From positions 372,001 through 436,000 of the forward strand of contig NZ_FNSN01000003.1 in NCBI RefSeq assembly GCF_900105345.1: 64,000 nt of DNA. The letters run 5' to 3'. The notes below the pieces were generated by a model. The model did no database searches, was not told where the DNA came from, and saw only the letters and a list, made by a program, of their open reading frames with translations. Below, in pieces: positions 1 to 11,429 of the stretch. This DNA comes from Arthrobacter woluwensis. GTDB lineage: Bacteria > Actinomycetota > Actinomycetes > Actinomycetales > Micrococcaceae. The position numbers and the translations under genes are program-made. Every line of letters begins with the position of its first letter. Within the stretch, counting starts at the first letter, position 1.

Positions 1-751
1 GCCCGGTGCCCACGAGGACGGCCGCACACGCGGCTCCCGTGACTAGACCGCCCAAGTGGGCCTGCCAGGCGATGCCGGACACCAGGAAGCCGAAGGCCAG
101 GTTGATCCCGAGCAGCACCCACAGCTGCGTCATGGGCCCGCCACGGCGGCGCTGGACGAGCAGCATGGCGCCGAAGAGCCCGAAGATCGCACCCGAGGCG
201 CCGACGACGCCCACCACCGGCAGCCAGGGGGTCAGCAGGAGATAGCCCACGGAGCCGCCCACCGCGGAGATGAGATACAGAGCCAGGTAACGCGCCCGCC
301 CGAGCAGCGGCTCCAGGGCCTGACCGAAGATCCACAGGGTGTACATGTTCAGGGCGAGATGCAGGATGTTGCCCTGCGAGTGCAGGAAGGCCGAGGTGAG
401 CATGCGCCACGGCTCAGAGCCCGCGTAGATGTTCGCGAACGCGAAGTTCTGGAAGATGAAGTCACCCGGGATCAGCCACTGCAGGGCGTAGACCGCCACG
501 CACACGGCGATGATCCCCCAGGTGACCACGGGGCGGCCGGTGGCCACGGCGCCGCCGAAGGCGCCGCGCACTCGCGGCGCCGACGCCTGCGCCTCACGGA
601 CGCAATCGACGCATTGAACCCCGACGGCCGCCGGCCTCTGGCATTCCGGGCAGGCCGGCCGGCCACAGCGCTGGCAGCTCACATAGGAGACTCGGTCAGG
701 ATGGCGTGGACAGACAGGGACCGCTCCGGCCGCCGGGGTTCCGTAACTCAT
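1..751 (-). CDS. Rhomboid family intramembrane serine protease, N-terminal part (runs off left edge)
   Basis: Reading leftward from the ATG at 751 gives at least 250 open codons up to the window edge, so the C-terminus is missing. The first 60 residues are a Cys/His-rich zinc-binding-like segment (CPRHP, CQRCGRPACPEC, CVDC), as seen ahead of the protease domain in many actinobacterial rhomboids. Membrane segments follow, with the family motif HLALNMYTLW, the catalytic serine loop GASGAIFG and a final HLGG histidine segment. Rhomboids cut single-pass membrane proteins within the bilayer; the substrate here is unknown. The start is only 6 bases after the stop of the upstream cyclophilin gene, so the two are probably one transcript. 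Family assignment is firm; the role is not. Confidence 0.9.
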   Translation of the reverse strand, partial: MSYGTPAAGAVPVCPRHPDRVSYVSCQRCGRPACPECQRPAAVGVQCVDCVREAQASAPRVRGAFGGAVATGRPVVTWGIIAVCVAVYALQWLIPGDFIFQNFAFANIYAGSEPWRMLTSAFLHSQGNILHLALNMYTLWIFGQALEPLLGRARYLALYLISAVGGSVGYLLLTPWLPVVGVVGASGAIFGLFGAMLLVQRRRGGPMTQLWVLLGINLAFGFLVSGIAWQAHLGGLVTGAACAAVLVGTG

Positions 752-757
752 GCGGTT

Positions 758-1300
758 TTAGAGCTGCTCGATCTCGATGCTCTTGATCACCACGTCCTCG
801 ACCGGACGGTCGCCCATGCCGGTGCGGACGCCCTCGATCGCGTCGACGACCTTACGGGACTCCTCGTCAGCCACCTCACCGAAGATGGTGTGCTTGCCCT
901 GCAGCCAGGTGGTGGGGATGGTGGTGATGAAGAACTGGGAACCGTTGGTGCCCTGGCCCATCTGGATGCCGGCGTTGGCCATGGCCAGCTTGTACGGCTC
1001 GTTGAAGTTCAGCTCGGGGTGGATCTCGTCATCGAAGCGGTAGCCGGGGCCGCCGACGCCGCGGCCGAGGGGATCGCCGCCCTGGATCATGAAGTCCTTG
1101 ATGATGCGGTGGAAGATCGTTCCGTCGTACAGCGGGGTGCCGGTCTTGTCCTCGCCCGTCTCCGGGTGGGTCCAGGCCTGCTCGCCCGTGGCGAGACCGA
1201 CGAAGTTCTTGACCGTCTTGGGCGCGTGGTTGCCGAAGAGGTTGACGACGATGTCGCCCTGGTTGGTGTGGATGGTTGCCTTGGCGGTTGCAATACTCAT
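758..1300 (-). CDS. ppiA: Peptidyl-prolyl cis-trans isomerase, cyclophilin type
   Basis: A 180-residue single-domain cyclophilin, the usual size for a cytosolic actinobacterial PpiA. The active-site strand FHRIIKDFMIQGGDP lies at about residues 63-77 (Arg65 is the catalytic arginine), NGSQFFITT at 119-127 and WLQGKHTIFG at 132-141. No signal peptide is present. The ATG at 1300 starts the conserved MSIATAK sequence and has a GGGAG-like ribosome site upstream; the open frame continues further upstream but that extension does not resemble the family. It catalyses proline isomerisation during folding. The rhomboid gene follows 6 bases downstream. Confidence 0.95.
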   Translation of the reverse strand: MSIATAKATIHTNQGDIVVNLFGNHAPKTVKNFVGLATGEQAWTHPETGEDKTGTPLYDGTIFHRIIKDFMIQGGDPLGRGVGGPGYRFDDEIHPELNFNEPYKLAMANAGIQMGQGTNGSQFFITTIPTTWLQGKHTIFGEVADEESRKVVDAIEGVRTGMGDRPVEDVVIKSIEIEQL

Positions 1301-1414
1301 GTCCCGATTCTCCCACGCAGCGCTGAGGGGCTCCTGGAGGTGGGCTGGGTTCCGCGGTGGGTGAAATCTTGCGCCGCGATACATTCCACATAGCCGCACA
1401 TCAGGAAATGCAAC

Positions 1415-1420
1415 TAGGCT
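1415..1420 (+). promoter_or_regulatory. Putative -10 box (TAGGCT) for the gene at 1519
   Basis: TAGGCT matches the actinobacterial -10 pattern TANNNT and recurs ahead of several genes in this window. Transcription would begin near 1427, giving a leader of about 90 bases. No convincing -35 box was seen. Confidence 0.4.
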
Positions 1421-1518
1421 GACTGCTAAGGACACCAAGCACTGCAGAGTGCCTGCCGGTCGCCGTCATGGGACTGACGGGCTTCACTCCACAGGAAGTG
1501 TTGATGCTAGGAGGCACC

Positions 1519-2571
1519 ATGAAAAAGACCGTCAATTCCGCACGGGACCTTGAGCAGGGCGTGACGCAGGGCATCGAACAGGCCCGTGACTGGGCGGCGC
1601 CGCGTGTCGAAGCGGCCGTCAACTGGGCTGTGCCCCGGATCCAGCAGGGCATCGAGACGGCGTCGCCGAAGATCCAGGACGGCCTCAAGAGCGCGGCCCA
1701 CAACCTGGCCGACGGCGTCGCCACCGTGACCCCTCGTCTCCAGGAGGGCCTGGCCCACCTCGGCCCGAAGATCCACGACGCCGTGGAGGAGGCCAGCCCG
1801 CGCATCCAGGAAGCCCTGGACAAGACCACTCCGGCTCTCGCCACCGCCCGGGACAAGGTGGTGAGCGAATACCTCCCCCTGATCTCCGAGCAGCTCGGCA
1901 AGGCTTCCGAGGCCGTGCACCACGGCCTGGAGCAGGCGCCCGAGCAGATCGACGCGGTCGCCCGCCGCTTCGCCGATTCCCCCGTGGTGAACCAGCTGCA
2001 GGAGCAGGCCTCCGAGCTCGGTCAGCAGGGCCGCCAGATCGCGTCTGCCGCCGCTGACGCCGCGAACCAGCAGCTTGCGAAGCCCCAGAAGGGCAAGAAG
2101 AAGGGCCTCCTGGTCTTTGCGGTGATCGGCGCCGCGGTCGCGGCCGGTGTGGCCGTCTGGAAGGCCTCTCGCCCGACGCAGGATCCGTGGAAGGTGCCGG
2201 CGGAGCGTCCTCAGGACCGCCCCGCCCAGTCCTCCGGCCCCGCACACAGCGCGCCCGCCGTCGTCGAGGCCGTCAAGGACGCCGGCGAGAAGGTCGCCAC
2301 CAAGGCCCAGCACGTCGCCGAGAAGGCCGGCGACGCCGCCGAAGCCGGTGTGAAGGAGGCCAAGGCCGCCGTGGAGGAGAAAACGGAGAAGGCGTCGGAG
2401 TCCGCTGCGGACGTCAGCGAACGCGCCCGCACCACGGCCCGCCGCGCCGCGGAGAAGATCCACGAGGCCAGCCAGAAGACCGCCGAGGCGGGCAAGGCGA
2501 AGGTCGAGGAGGCCAAGGACAAGGCCGAAGAGGTCGCCTCCGACGTGAAGGACGCCGCGGACGGCAAGTAG
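1519..2571 (+). CDS. Repeat-rich Ala/Lys helical protein with one membrane segment
   Basis: A 350-residue protein without a recognised enzyme domain. Residues 15-110 hold repeats of an amphipathic helix unit of the type PRIQxGLExAxPKIQDGL, resembling apolipoprotein- or LEA-like helices. A single hydrophobic segment (LLVFAVIGAAVAAGVAVW) lies at about 197-214 after a KGKKKG basic patch and is followed by the motif DPWKVP. The last 110 residues are Ala/Lys/Glu-rich with many KxxxEEAKDKAEE-type heptads, predicted to be helical or coiled coil. The ATG at 1519 has a perfect AGGAGG five bases upstream; upstream in-frame starts at 1468 and 1504 lack one. A terminator follows. Function unknown; a membrane-tethered helical or envelope-associated protein is a reasonable guess. 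Confidence 0.75.
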   Translation: MKKTVNSARDLEQGVTQGIEQARDWAAPRVEAAVNWAVPRIQQGIETASPKIQDGLKSAAHNLADGVATVTPRLQEGLAHLGPKIHDAVEEASPRIQEALDKTTPALATARDKVVSEYLPLISEQLGKASEAVHHGLEQAPEQIDAVARRFADSPVVNQLQEQASELGQQGRQIASAAADAANQQLAKPQKGKKKGLLVFAVIGAAVAAGVAVWKASRPTQDPWKVPAERPQDRPAQSSGPAHSAPAVVEAVKDAGEKVATKAQHVAEKAGDAAEAGVKEAKAAVEEKTEKASESAADVSERARTTARRAAEKIHEASQKTAEAGKAKVEEAKDKAEEVASDVKDAADGK

Positions 2572-2593
2572 CCTCCAGCACGGCACGTGCACC

Positions 2594-2635
2594 GCAAGAC
2601 GCCCCGTCGGCCACCCTGCCGGCGGGGCGTCTTGC
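2594..2635 (+). terminator. Hairpin terminator after the repeat-rich protein gene
   Basis: The inverted repeat CAAGACGCCCCG ... CGGGGCGTCTTG is 20 bases after the stop at 2571. The T-run is poor, as is common in high-G+C actinobacteria. Confidence 0.7.
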
Positions 2636-2694
2636 TATGTTTGAGGGGATCAAGCCCCATCGGGCGCATCCGTGTTTTGGAAATCGAGGACTGA

Positions 2695-3525
2695 GTGAAC
2701 CGGCCCAGTGTGTCGATCGTGATCCCCGCTTACAACGAGGAGAGCGTCATCCGCCAGTGCCTGACGGCGGCCATCTATCAGAGTTCCCCCGCCCACGAGA
2801 TCATCGTGGTGGACAACAAGTCCACGGACCGGACGGCGGAGATCGTCCGCTCCATGCAGCTGGAATACCCCGAATCACCCATCCACCTCGTGGCGCAGCA
2901 TGACGCCCAGGGGCTCATTCCCACCCGCAACGCCGGGCTCGACTACGGCAGCGGTGAAGTGCTCGGCCGGATCGACGCCGACTCCGTCCTGGAACCCGAA
3001 TGGGTCGAGCAGGTGCAGAACGCCTTCCTGGACCCCACCGTGCAGGCGGCCACCGGTCCCGTGCTCTACTACGACATGCCGCTGCGCCGCTGGGGCCAGA
3101 AGGCCGACGACCGGATGCGGCAGCTCATGCTGCGGCTGGCCCGCCACGAGTACCACTTCCTGTTCGGCTCCAACATGGCCCTGCGGAAGAGCGCCTGGGA
3201 GATCATCCGCTCCGAGACGTGCCTGGATGAGAAGGACGAGATGCATGAGGACATCGACCTCTCGCTACATCTGGCCGAGCACAGCCTCCGCGTCCAGTAC
3301 GTCCCCACCATGGTCTCGGGGATGTCCGCACGCCGGCTGGAGGATTCGCCACGGGACTACAGCTACTACGTGACCCGCTTCGACCGCACCTACAAGGCCC
3401 ACAACATCAAGAAGATCGCCCTGAAAGCACCGATGGTGGTCTTCTACTCGGTCTACTTCCCGGCGAAGATCCTCCGCGCCATCCACAGCGCGACGGCGGC
3501 GGTGCCGGAGCGCGGCGGGCTCTAG
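2695..3525 (+). CDS. Family 2 glycosyltransferase
   Basis: A 276-residue GT-A type glycosyltransferase. The N-terminus SIVIPAYNEESVIRQCL (7-23) is the nucleotide-sugar binding strand, DNKSTDRTAEI follows at 40-50, and the metal-binding DAD is at 94-96 (RIDADSV). The acidic pair in MHEDIDLSLHL (about 183-193) fits the catalytic base region. The C-terminus has one hydrophobic stretch (APMVVFYSVYFPAKIL) that may touch the membrane. The GTG at 2695 sits just after GAGGACTGA and fits the family start. It would transfer a sugar to a lipid or envelope glycan; donor and acceptor cannot be read from the sequence. It is convergent with the EamA gene. Confidence 0.85.
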   Translation: MNRPSVSIVIPAYNEESVIRQCLTAAIYQSSPAHEIIVVDNKSTDRTAEIVRSMQLEYPESPIHLVAQHDAQGLIPTRNAGLDYGSGEVLGRIDADSVLEPEWVEQVQNAFLDPTVQAATGPVLYYDMPLRRWGQKADDRMRQLMLRLARHEYHFLFGSNMALRKSAWEIIRSETCLDEKDEMHEDIDLSLHLAEHSLRVQYVPTMVSGMSARRLEDSPRDYSYYVTRFDRTYKAHNIKKIALKAPMVVFYSVYFPAKILRAIHSATAAVPERGGL

Positions 3526-3570
3526 CGCGCGGCGGGCCGACGTTCTGCCGGGTTGACCCGCCTGGCGGCG

Positions 3571-4467
3571 TCAGTCGATCGGCGCTTCCTCGAGATTCTC
3601 CCGTCTTCCCCGTTGCCCGGCGATGACGATCGCGAGGCCGGCGATGATCAGGGCCAGGCCGGCATAGGTCCCCGCGGGGAGCACTTCGTGCAGGAACACC
3701 GCGGCGAGGATCGCGGCTCCCGGGATCTCCAGCAGCACCAGCATGGACACCACGAGGGCGCTCATGTGGCCCACCAGGTAGTTCAGCGAGGTATGGCCGA
3801 GGAGCTGCGCGGCCACCGTGATGGCCAGGATGCCGAGCCAGCCGTTGAGCTCGAACCCGACCAGCGGCTGCCGCCCCACGAGCGCCATCACCAGGACCAC
3901 CAGGGCGCAGAACGCGTAGCAGATCCCCGTGTAGGCGCCCGTCGTCATGTCCTCCCGGGCTTTGCTGCCGGCCAGCGTGTACACACCCGCCAGGATGCCG
4001 CCCAGGATCGCCAGGATGTCGCCCCAGAGCGCCTGAGGGGACGACCCCATGTCGAAGCCCGTGATCGCCACGACGCCGATGAAGGAGACCCCCAGCCCCG
4101 CCAGGACGTGCCAGGAGTGCTTCGTGCCGCGGAAGAGCTGGATGAGGGCGATCCAGGCCGACTGCAGACAGACGAGCGCCGTGGAGGCGGCCACGCTGGT
4201 CAGCTCGAGCGAGTAGAAGAAGCAGACGAAGTGGAAGGCCAGGGCGACTCCCGCGACGCCGCTCCACACCAGCGAGCGGCGGCTCACCCGGGTGAAGGAC
4301 TGTGGGCGGCGGGCCAGTTCGGGAGCGCCCATCACGACGGCGGCGATCGCGTTGCGCCAGAAGGCGATCGCGAGAGCCCCGACCGTGGTGCCCGCCAGCG
4401 TGGCGGAGACCAGCGGTCCCGAGGCGGAGACTCCGAGGATGCCCAGCGTGGCCATCAATGCGTTCAT
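3571..4467 (-). CDS. EamA/DMT family transporter
   Basis: A 298-residue polytopic membrane protein with about ten hydrophobic helices arranged as two EamA repeats of five, the usual drug/metabolite transporter layout. It begins MNALMATLGILGVSASGPLVSATLAG and has typical small-residue helices such as LVCLQSAWIALIQLFRG and LAGLGVSFIGVVAITGF. The C-terminal tail (QRGRRENLEEAPID) is polar and cytoplasmic. Such proteins export or import small metabolites or amino acids; the substrate cannot be predicted. It lies just beyond the terminator of the tRNA/DLW-39 unit and is read in the same direction. Confidence 0.85.
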   Translation of the reverse strand: MNALMATLGILGVSASGPLVSATLAGTTVGALAIAFWRNAIAAVVMGAPELARRPQSFTRVSRRSLVWSGVAGVALAFHFVCFFYSLELTSVAASTALVCLQSAWIALIQLFRGTKHSWHVLAGLGVSFIGVVAITGFDMGSSPQALWGDILAILGGILAGVYTLAGSKAREDMTTGAYTGICYAFCALVVLVMALVGRQPLVGFELNGWLGILAITVAAQLLGHTSLNYLVGHMSALVVSMLVLLEIPGAAILAAVFLHEVLPAGTYAGLALIIAGLAIVIAGQRGRRENLEEAPID

Positions 4468-4501
4468 GCCTCAGCCTTCCGCCGTCGTCGTGGGGGCAAA
4501 A

Positions 4502-4533
4502 CAAAAGGACCGTCTTGCGACGATCCTTTTGTG
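4502..4533 (-). terminator. Rho-independent terminator after tRNA-Ala
   Basis: Read leftward, CACAAAAGGATCGTC and its near complement GACGGTCCTTTTGT form a hairpin running into a T-rich stretch, directly behind the tRNA-Ala gene. Confidence 0.65.
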
Positions 4534-4534
4534 C

Positions 4535-4610
4535 TGGTGGAGGCAAGGGGACTCGAACCCCTAACCCCCTGCTTGCAAAGCAGGTGCGCTACCAATTGCG
4601 CCATGCCCCC
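4535..4610 (-). tRNA. tRNA-Ala (anticodon TGC)
   Basis: The 76-base gene folds as a cloverleaf. The acceptor arm GGGGGCA pairs with TGCCTCC, the anticodon stem CCTGC/GCAGG encloses the loop TTTGCAA with anticodon TGC, and the T loop is GGTTCGAGTCC. The 3' CCA is encoded. Confidence 0.95.
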
Positions 4611-4621
4611 AGAAATCCCGG

Positions 4622-4738
4622 TCAGGAAACCGTATCGGTTCCTTGCTTCCAGGCACCCTTCTGGGCTTCGGACTCCCGGGCCTTCTTCACGATGACCACG
4701 GAAGCGACTGCCAGTGCGATGACGAGCAATTTCTTCAT
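4622..4738 (-). CDS. DLW-39 family small protein
   Basis: A 38-residue peptide beginning MKKLLVIALAVASVVIVKKA and ending QGTDTVS, coded between tRNA-Ile and tRNA-Ala. Size, location and sequence type (one short hydrophobic helix followed by a KKARESEAQ charged part) match the DLW-39 family described in actinobacteria near gyrA. The family's central D-L-W is here read as GAW (residues 28-30). GAGGCACC precedes the ATG. Function unknown; it is predicted to be a small membrane-associated protein. Confidence 0.8.
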   Translation of the reverse strand: MKKLLVIALAVASVVIVKKARESEAQKGAWKQGTDTVS

Positions 4739-4768
4739 GGTGCCTCGTTCCGTGAACTCGGTGTTCCG

Positions 4769-4842
4769 TGGGCGTACCAGGACTTGAACCTGGGACCTCT
4801 TCGTTATCAGCGAAGCGCTCTAACCGCCTGAGCTATACGCCC
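4769..4842 (-). tRNA. tRNA-Ile (anticodon GAT)
   Basis: A 74-base cloverleaf: acceptor GGGCGTA pairs with TACGCCC, anticodon stem CTTCG/CGAAG with loop CTGATAA gives anticodon GAT, T loop GGTTCAAGTCC. CCA is not encoded (CGG follows the discriminator A), unlike the neighbouring tRNA-Ala, so its end depends on the nucleotidyltransferase. Confidence 0.95.
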
Positions 4843-4909
4843 CCACAGCCTACGAGTCTCCTCGATCGGGCCGAGATAAGACTTTACAGGACTTCCCTGC
4901 CCAAGCCAA

Positions 4910-4947
4910 ATCGGCCGGGACACCGTGCACACGGTGTCCCGGCCGAT
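4910..4947 (-). terminator. Terminator of the gyrA–DUF3566 unit
   Basis: A perfect 18-base inverted repeat (ATCGGCCGGGACACCGTG and its complement) begins 26 bases after the DUF3566 stop. The loop is only a few bases. It separates the gyrase unit from the tRNA genes. Confidence 0.75.
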
Positions 4948-4973
4948 CAGAGGCTGGCTCTCGAAGGGGCCGT

Positions 4974-5722
4974 TCAGTCGTCCGTGAGTGTGACGCCCAC
5001 GCCGCCCACCAGGGTGGCGGCGAGGTTGTACAGCACGGCGGACAGCGTCGAGATGGCCGTGAGGAGCACGACGTTCACCACGGCGATGATCGTGGAGAAG
5101 GAGACGACCTGGCCGAGCGAGGCGACCTTCCGGAGGTCGAAGCCGCCGCTTTCGCTGCCGGCCACGTCGCCCACGAGCTTGTTGACCTGGTTGAAGATGC
5201 CGGTCAGGTCCAGCACGGTCCACAGGACCAGGGCGGCCACCACGGTCACGATGCCCAGCGCCACGGAGAGCAGGAAGGACATCTTCAGCACCGACCACGG
5301 GTCGACCTTGCTGATCATGAGCTTGGCACGGCGCACCTTTGCCTTGGGCGCGGGCTTCACGAGCCCCGCGGTGGCGGCGGAAGCGGCCGGACCCGCAGGA
5401 GCCTGGGCGGGACGCGCCTGCGCCGGGCGGGCCTGCGCCGGCCGCGCGTCGGCCGGACGCGAAGCGTTCGCGGAACCCTGTGCCGCACCCGTGGCGCCGG
5501 GGACGGGAGACTTGCTCACGGCCGGGGCCGGACGGGAGGCGGGAGCCTGGCGCTGCTGTTCCGCGGCGGGCTTGGCCTGAGGCTTCGGCTGCTGCGGGGC
5601 TTCGAAGGGGGACGCCACCGGCCGGGACGGCTGACCGCCCTTGTCGGCGGAACCACCGGATGGGTTCGCGGAGCCTTCGTCCTTCGTCGGTCGGCTCTCA
5701 AAGGGGCTCGAGTTCGAGGGGC

Positions 5723-5726
<4 letters not shown>
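4974..5726 (-). CDS. DUF3566 transmembrane protein
   Basis: A 250-residue protein whose first 125 residues are a low-complexity Pro/Ala/Gln-rich cytoplasmic tail containing repeats of the type RPAQA. The second half is the DUF3566 domain: [28 protein letters not shown] opens it, with two membrane helices (about 143-170 and 200-235) separated by a segment containing [13 protein letters not shown]. The gene starts in a 4-base overlap (ATGA) with the gyrA stop, so it is translationally coupled to gyrase. This gene next to gyrA is conserved across actinobacteria. Its role is not established. Confidence 0.85.
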
Positions 5727-8392
<2,666 letters not shown>

Positions 8393-8471
8393 CGTTCCGT
8401 CTTTCGTTTCACGTTGATCAGTTCCGGATCAGGCGCACGACGGCGGCACTCGACCGCCGTCGCCGGCTCGC

Positions 8472-10526
8472 CTAGATGTCCAGGAACCTGACGTCCTTGG
8501 CGTTCTGCTGGATGAAGTTACGGCGGGATTCGACATCCTCGCCCATGAGGACCGAGAACACCTGGTCCGCGGCGAGGGCGTCGTCCATGGTGACCTGCAG
8601 CAGCGTGCGGCGGTCGGGATCCATGGTGGTGTCCCAGAGCTCGGTGTAGTCCATCTCGCCGAGACCCTTGTAGCGCTGGATGCCGTTCTCCTTGGGCAGG
8701 CGCTTGTTCTCGGCCTGTCCCTTGGCCAGCGCGGCGTCACGCTCGGCGTCGCTGTAGACGTAATCGTGGGTCGCGTTGGACCACTTGATGCGGTACAGCG
8801 GAGGCTGCGCCAGGTAGACGTAACCGTTCTCGATGAGCGGCCGCATGTAACGGAACAGCAGGGTCATGAGCAGCGTGGTGATGTGCTGGCCGTCCACATC
8901 GGCATCGGCCATGAGCACGATCTTGTGGTAGCGCAGCTTCTCCAGGTCGAAGTCCTCGCCGATCCCGGCGCCGAACGCCGTGATCATCGACTGCACTTCG
9001 GCGTTGCCGAGGGCCTTGTCCAGGCGGGCACGCTCGACGTTCAGGATCTTGCCGCGCAGCGGCAGGATCGCCTGGGTCTCCGGGTTGCGGCCACGCTTGG
9101 CGGAACCGCCTGCGGAGTCACCCTCCACGATGTACACCTCGCAGCGCGACGGGTCCTTGGAGGAGCAGTCGGAGAGCTTGCCGGGCATGCCGAAGGACTC
9201 CAGCGGGCTCTTCCGGCGGGCGTTGTCACGCGCTTTCCGGGCCGCGAGCCGTGCCTGGGCGGCGTTGATCGCCTTCCGGATGATGTCCCGCGCGGGGCCG
9301 GGGTTGCGCTCGAGCCAGTCGCCGAATTCCTCGGTCACGGCGCGCTGCACGAAGCCCTTGGCCTCGGAGTTGCCGAGCTTGGTCTTGGTCTGGCCTTCGA
9401 ACTGCGGTTCGGAGAGCTTCACCGAGATGACGGCGGTCAGGCCTTCACGGATGTCATCACCGGTGAGGTTGTCGTCCTTCTCCTTGATGATGTTCTTCTC
9501 GCGGGCGTAGCGGTTGATGAGGGTGGTCAGCGCGGCGCGGAAACCTTCCTCGTGGGTGCCGCCCTCATGCGTGTTGATGGTGTTCGCGTAGGTGTGGACG
9601 CTCTCGGAGTACGCCGTGGTCCACTGCATCGCCATCTCGAGCGAGATCTGCTTGTCGGTGTCCTCGGTCGCGAGGGAGATCACGTCCGGGTGGACCAGCT
9701 CGGTCTTCTTGCTCTTGTTGAGGTGGACCACGTAGTCCAGGAGACCGTTGTCGTACTGGTAGACCACGGTCCGCGGACCGCTTTCGGCCTCATTGAGGTG
9801 GTCCAGATCCAGGTCCTCGTCGGGCGTCTCGATCTCGCGCTCGTCCGTCAGCGTGATGCGCAGGCCCTTGTTGAGGAACGCCATCTGCTGGAATCGGGCG
9901 CGGAGCGTCTCGAAGTCGAACTCGGTGGTCTCGAAGATCTCGGGGTCCGGGTAGAAGGTCTGGGAGGTGCCCGTCGCCTCGGTCTCCTCGCCCTTCACCA
10001 GCGGGCCCGTCGGCTTGCCGCCGTCGGCGAAGGACATGCGCCAGGCGTGTCCCTGACGGCGGACCACGGTGTCCACGCGGCGGGACAGCGCGTTCACGAC
10101 GGAGATACCCACGCCGTGCAGGCCACCGGAGACGGAGTAACCGCCGCCGCCGAACTTGCCGCCGGCGTGCAGGATGGTCATGACCACTTCCACCGTGGGC
10201 TTGCCCTCGGTCGGGTGGATGTCCACGGGGATGCCACGGCCGTCGTCCACCACGCTGACGCCGCCGTCGGCCTGGAGCACCACCTCGATGTGGGAGCAGT
10301 ACCCGGCCAGGGCCTCATCCACCGAGTTGTCCACGACTTCGTAGACGAGGTGGTGGAGACCGCGGGGTCCGGTCGAACCGATGTACATGCCGGGCCGTTT
10401 GCGGACGGCTTCCAGACCTTCAAGGACGGTGATGTCACTGGCGCCGTAGTCGCGCTGCGTGGTGGCGGACAGTCCGCTTTCCGGCTGCGGATCGGCGTCT
10501 GGGTGTTCGGCGTTCTCAATGGCCAC
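8472..10526 (-). CDS. gyrB: DNA gyrase subunit B
   Basis: A 684-residue ATPase subunit. The GHKL ATP fold contains [22 protein letters not shown] and [14 protein letters not shown]. The TOPRIM domain has [22 protein letters not shown] and the metal-binding DADVDGQHI. The C-terminus ends [10 protein letters not shown] as usual. The GTG at 10526 is chosen because AAGGAAAG stands upstream and no longer start is available. It forms the A2B2 gyrase with gyrA, just downstream. It is separated from dciA by 360 bases with its own promoter. Confidence 0.98.
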   Translation of the reverse strand: MAIENAEHPDADPQPESGLSATTQRDYGASDITVLEGLEAVRKRPGMYIGSTGPRGLHHLVYEVVDNSVDEALAGYCSHIEVVLQADGGVSVVDDGRGIPVDIHPTEGKPTVEVVMTILHAGGKFGGGGYSVSGGLHGVGISVVNALSRRVDTVVRRQGHAWRMSFADGGKPTGPLVKGEETEATGTSQTFYPDPEIFETTEFDFETLRARFQQMAFLNKGLRITLTDEREIETPDEDLDLDHLNEAESGPRTVVYQYDNGLLDYVVHLNKSKKTELVHPDVISLATEDTDKQISLEMAMQWTTAYSESVHTYANTINTHEGGTHEEGFRAALTTLINRYAREKNIIKEKDDNLTGDDIREGLTAVISVKLSEPQFEGQTKTKLGNSEAKGFVQRAVTEEFGDWLERNPGPARDIIRKAINAAQARLAARKARDNARRKSPLESFGMPGKLSDCSSKDPSRCEVYIVEGDSAGGSAKRGRNPETQAILPLRGKILNVERARLDKALGNAEVQSMITAFGAGIGEDFDLEKLRYHKIVLMADADVDGQHITTLLMTLLFRYMRPLIENGYVYLAQPPLYRIKWSNATHDYVYSDAERDAALAKGQAENKRLPKENGIQRYKGLGEMDYTELWDTTMDPDRRTLLQVTMDDALAADQVFSVLMGEDVESRRNFIQQNAKDVRFLDI

Positions 10527-10886
10527 AGGCGTGTCTTTCCTTCGTTGCTCTTAAAGCGTGCTCGGCCAGCCATCCGCCACGGCGGTCGGCTGACATGAAC
10601 GGGCTGACGTGTGTGGTGCTCGTTCCATGGGTCCTCCGGCGCGAGGCACCGCCGGTGCGGTCCCGGGACATGGATCGAGCGCCGGATCCGTCACGAAGCG
10701 GCGCTCTGAGCCTCACCCTTCATTCTACCCTTTAGAACTGAACGATTCCTGATTCTGGGACGCTCCTCGCGAAGAAAAACAGCTCTGACCGGCCCGCAAC
10801 GGGCTCTTGGCGCTCTCGGAGGGCTCTCGGATGGCCCGGGATACGGCTCACGGGGCGTTCAGAGCTCCTGGAGGCCGTGGAGCGTT
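10527..10886 (-). promoter_or_regulatory. gyrB upstream region with a TAGAAT -10 box
   Basis: This 360-base gap between dciA and gyrB holds no gene. On the minus strand TAGAAT at 10727-10722 is a good -10 candidate, about 195 bases before gyrB, so the mRNA would have a long leader. No clear -35 box or riboswitch was recognised. Supercoiling-dependent control of gyrB is usual, but nothing here shows it. Confidence 0.4.
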
Positions 10887-11429
10887 TCACCCGTAGGTGT
10901 CGCGTGGACCCCGTCCGGGCACACTCCGGCGCCCCTTCTTCCAGGACGGCGCGTTGGGTCCGTGGATCTCGATCACCGTCACGATCCCCGGCCCCACTTC
11001 GGTCCGGAACTTCTCCAGCAGGCTGGGGCGCAGCAGACGCATATTGGCCGCCCAGGCCGTGGAATCGCAACGCACCGTCAGCGTCGTGCCCGCGAATCCG
11101 GTTGCCTGGCAATGCGCGGCGACCTCCGGACCGACGAAGGACGGCCACTGACTGACCACCGATCCCACCGCGACCGGCGAGCTCCAGCCACGGTCCGCCA
11201 CCAGGCGTCCCATGATCGAGCCGACGCCCTGAGGGTCCCGGCCCAGCCCGAATTCGCGGGAGGGACGGGCCTTCTTCTTCGCCGGCCTCGGCCCTTCGAG
11301 CGATCCGGACGTGGACCTGCTGCGGATCTCACCGCGCAACTCGGCGGCGCGGCGCGCACGCCGCAAAGCGTCACGTGCGGCGTCGGGGCCCTCCTGTTCG
11401 GGTGTGCCCGGATCCGGCTCACGCACCAT
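10887..11429 (-). CDS. dciA: DciA-type DUF721 protein (replicative helicase loader candidate)
   Basis: A 180-residue protein with a basic N-terminal half (KKKARPSREF) and a C-terminal DUF721/DciA domain: IMGRLVADRGW, VVSQWPSFVGPEVAAHCQ, LTVRCDSTAWAANMRLL. DciA proteins load or retain the DnaB helicase in bacteria without DnaC or DnaI. The conserved place behind recF and before gyrB supports this. The ATG at 11429 overlaps the recF stop by 11 bases, indicating coupling. Family membership is clear; the loader role is known from relatives. Confidence 0.88.
   Translation of the reverse strand: MVREPDPGTPEQEGPDAARDALRRARRAAELRGEIRSRSTSGSLEGPRPAKKKARPSREFGLGRDPQGVGSIMGRLVADRGWSSPVAVGSVVSQWPSFVGPEVAAHCQATGFAGTTLTVRCDSTAWAANMRLLRPSLLEKFRTEVGPGIVTVIEIHGPNAPSWKKGRRSVPGRGPRDTYG

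Noticed and set aside
3526..3570. Possible hairpin between the glycosyltransferase and EamA genes
   Set aside because: Pairing is weak and interrupted; not a convincing terminator.
8766..10598. Long plus-strand open frame over gyrB
   Set aside because: Mirror of gyrB codons, no ribosome site, composition typical of shadows.
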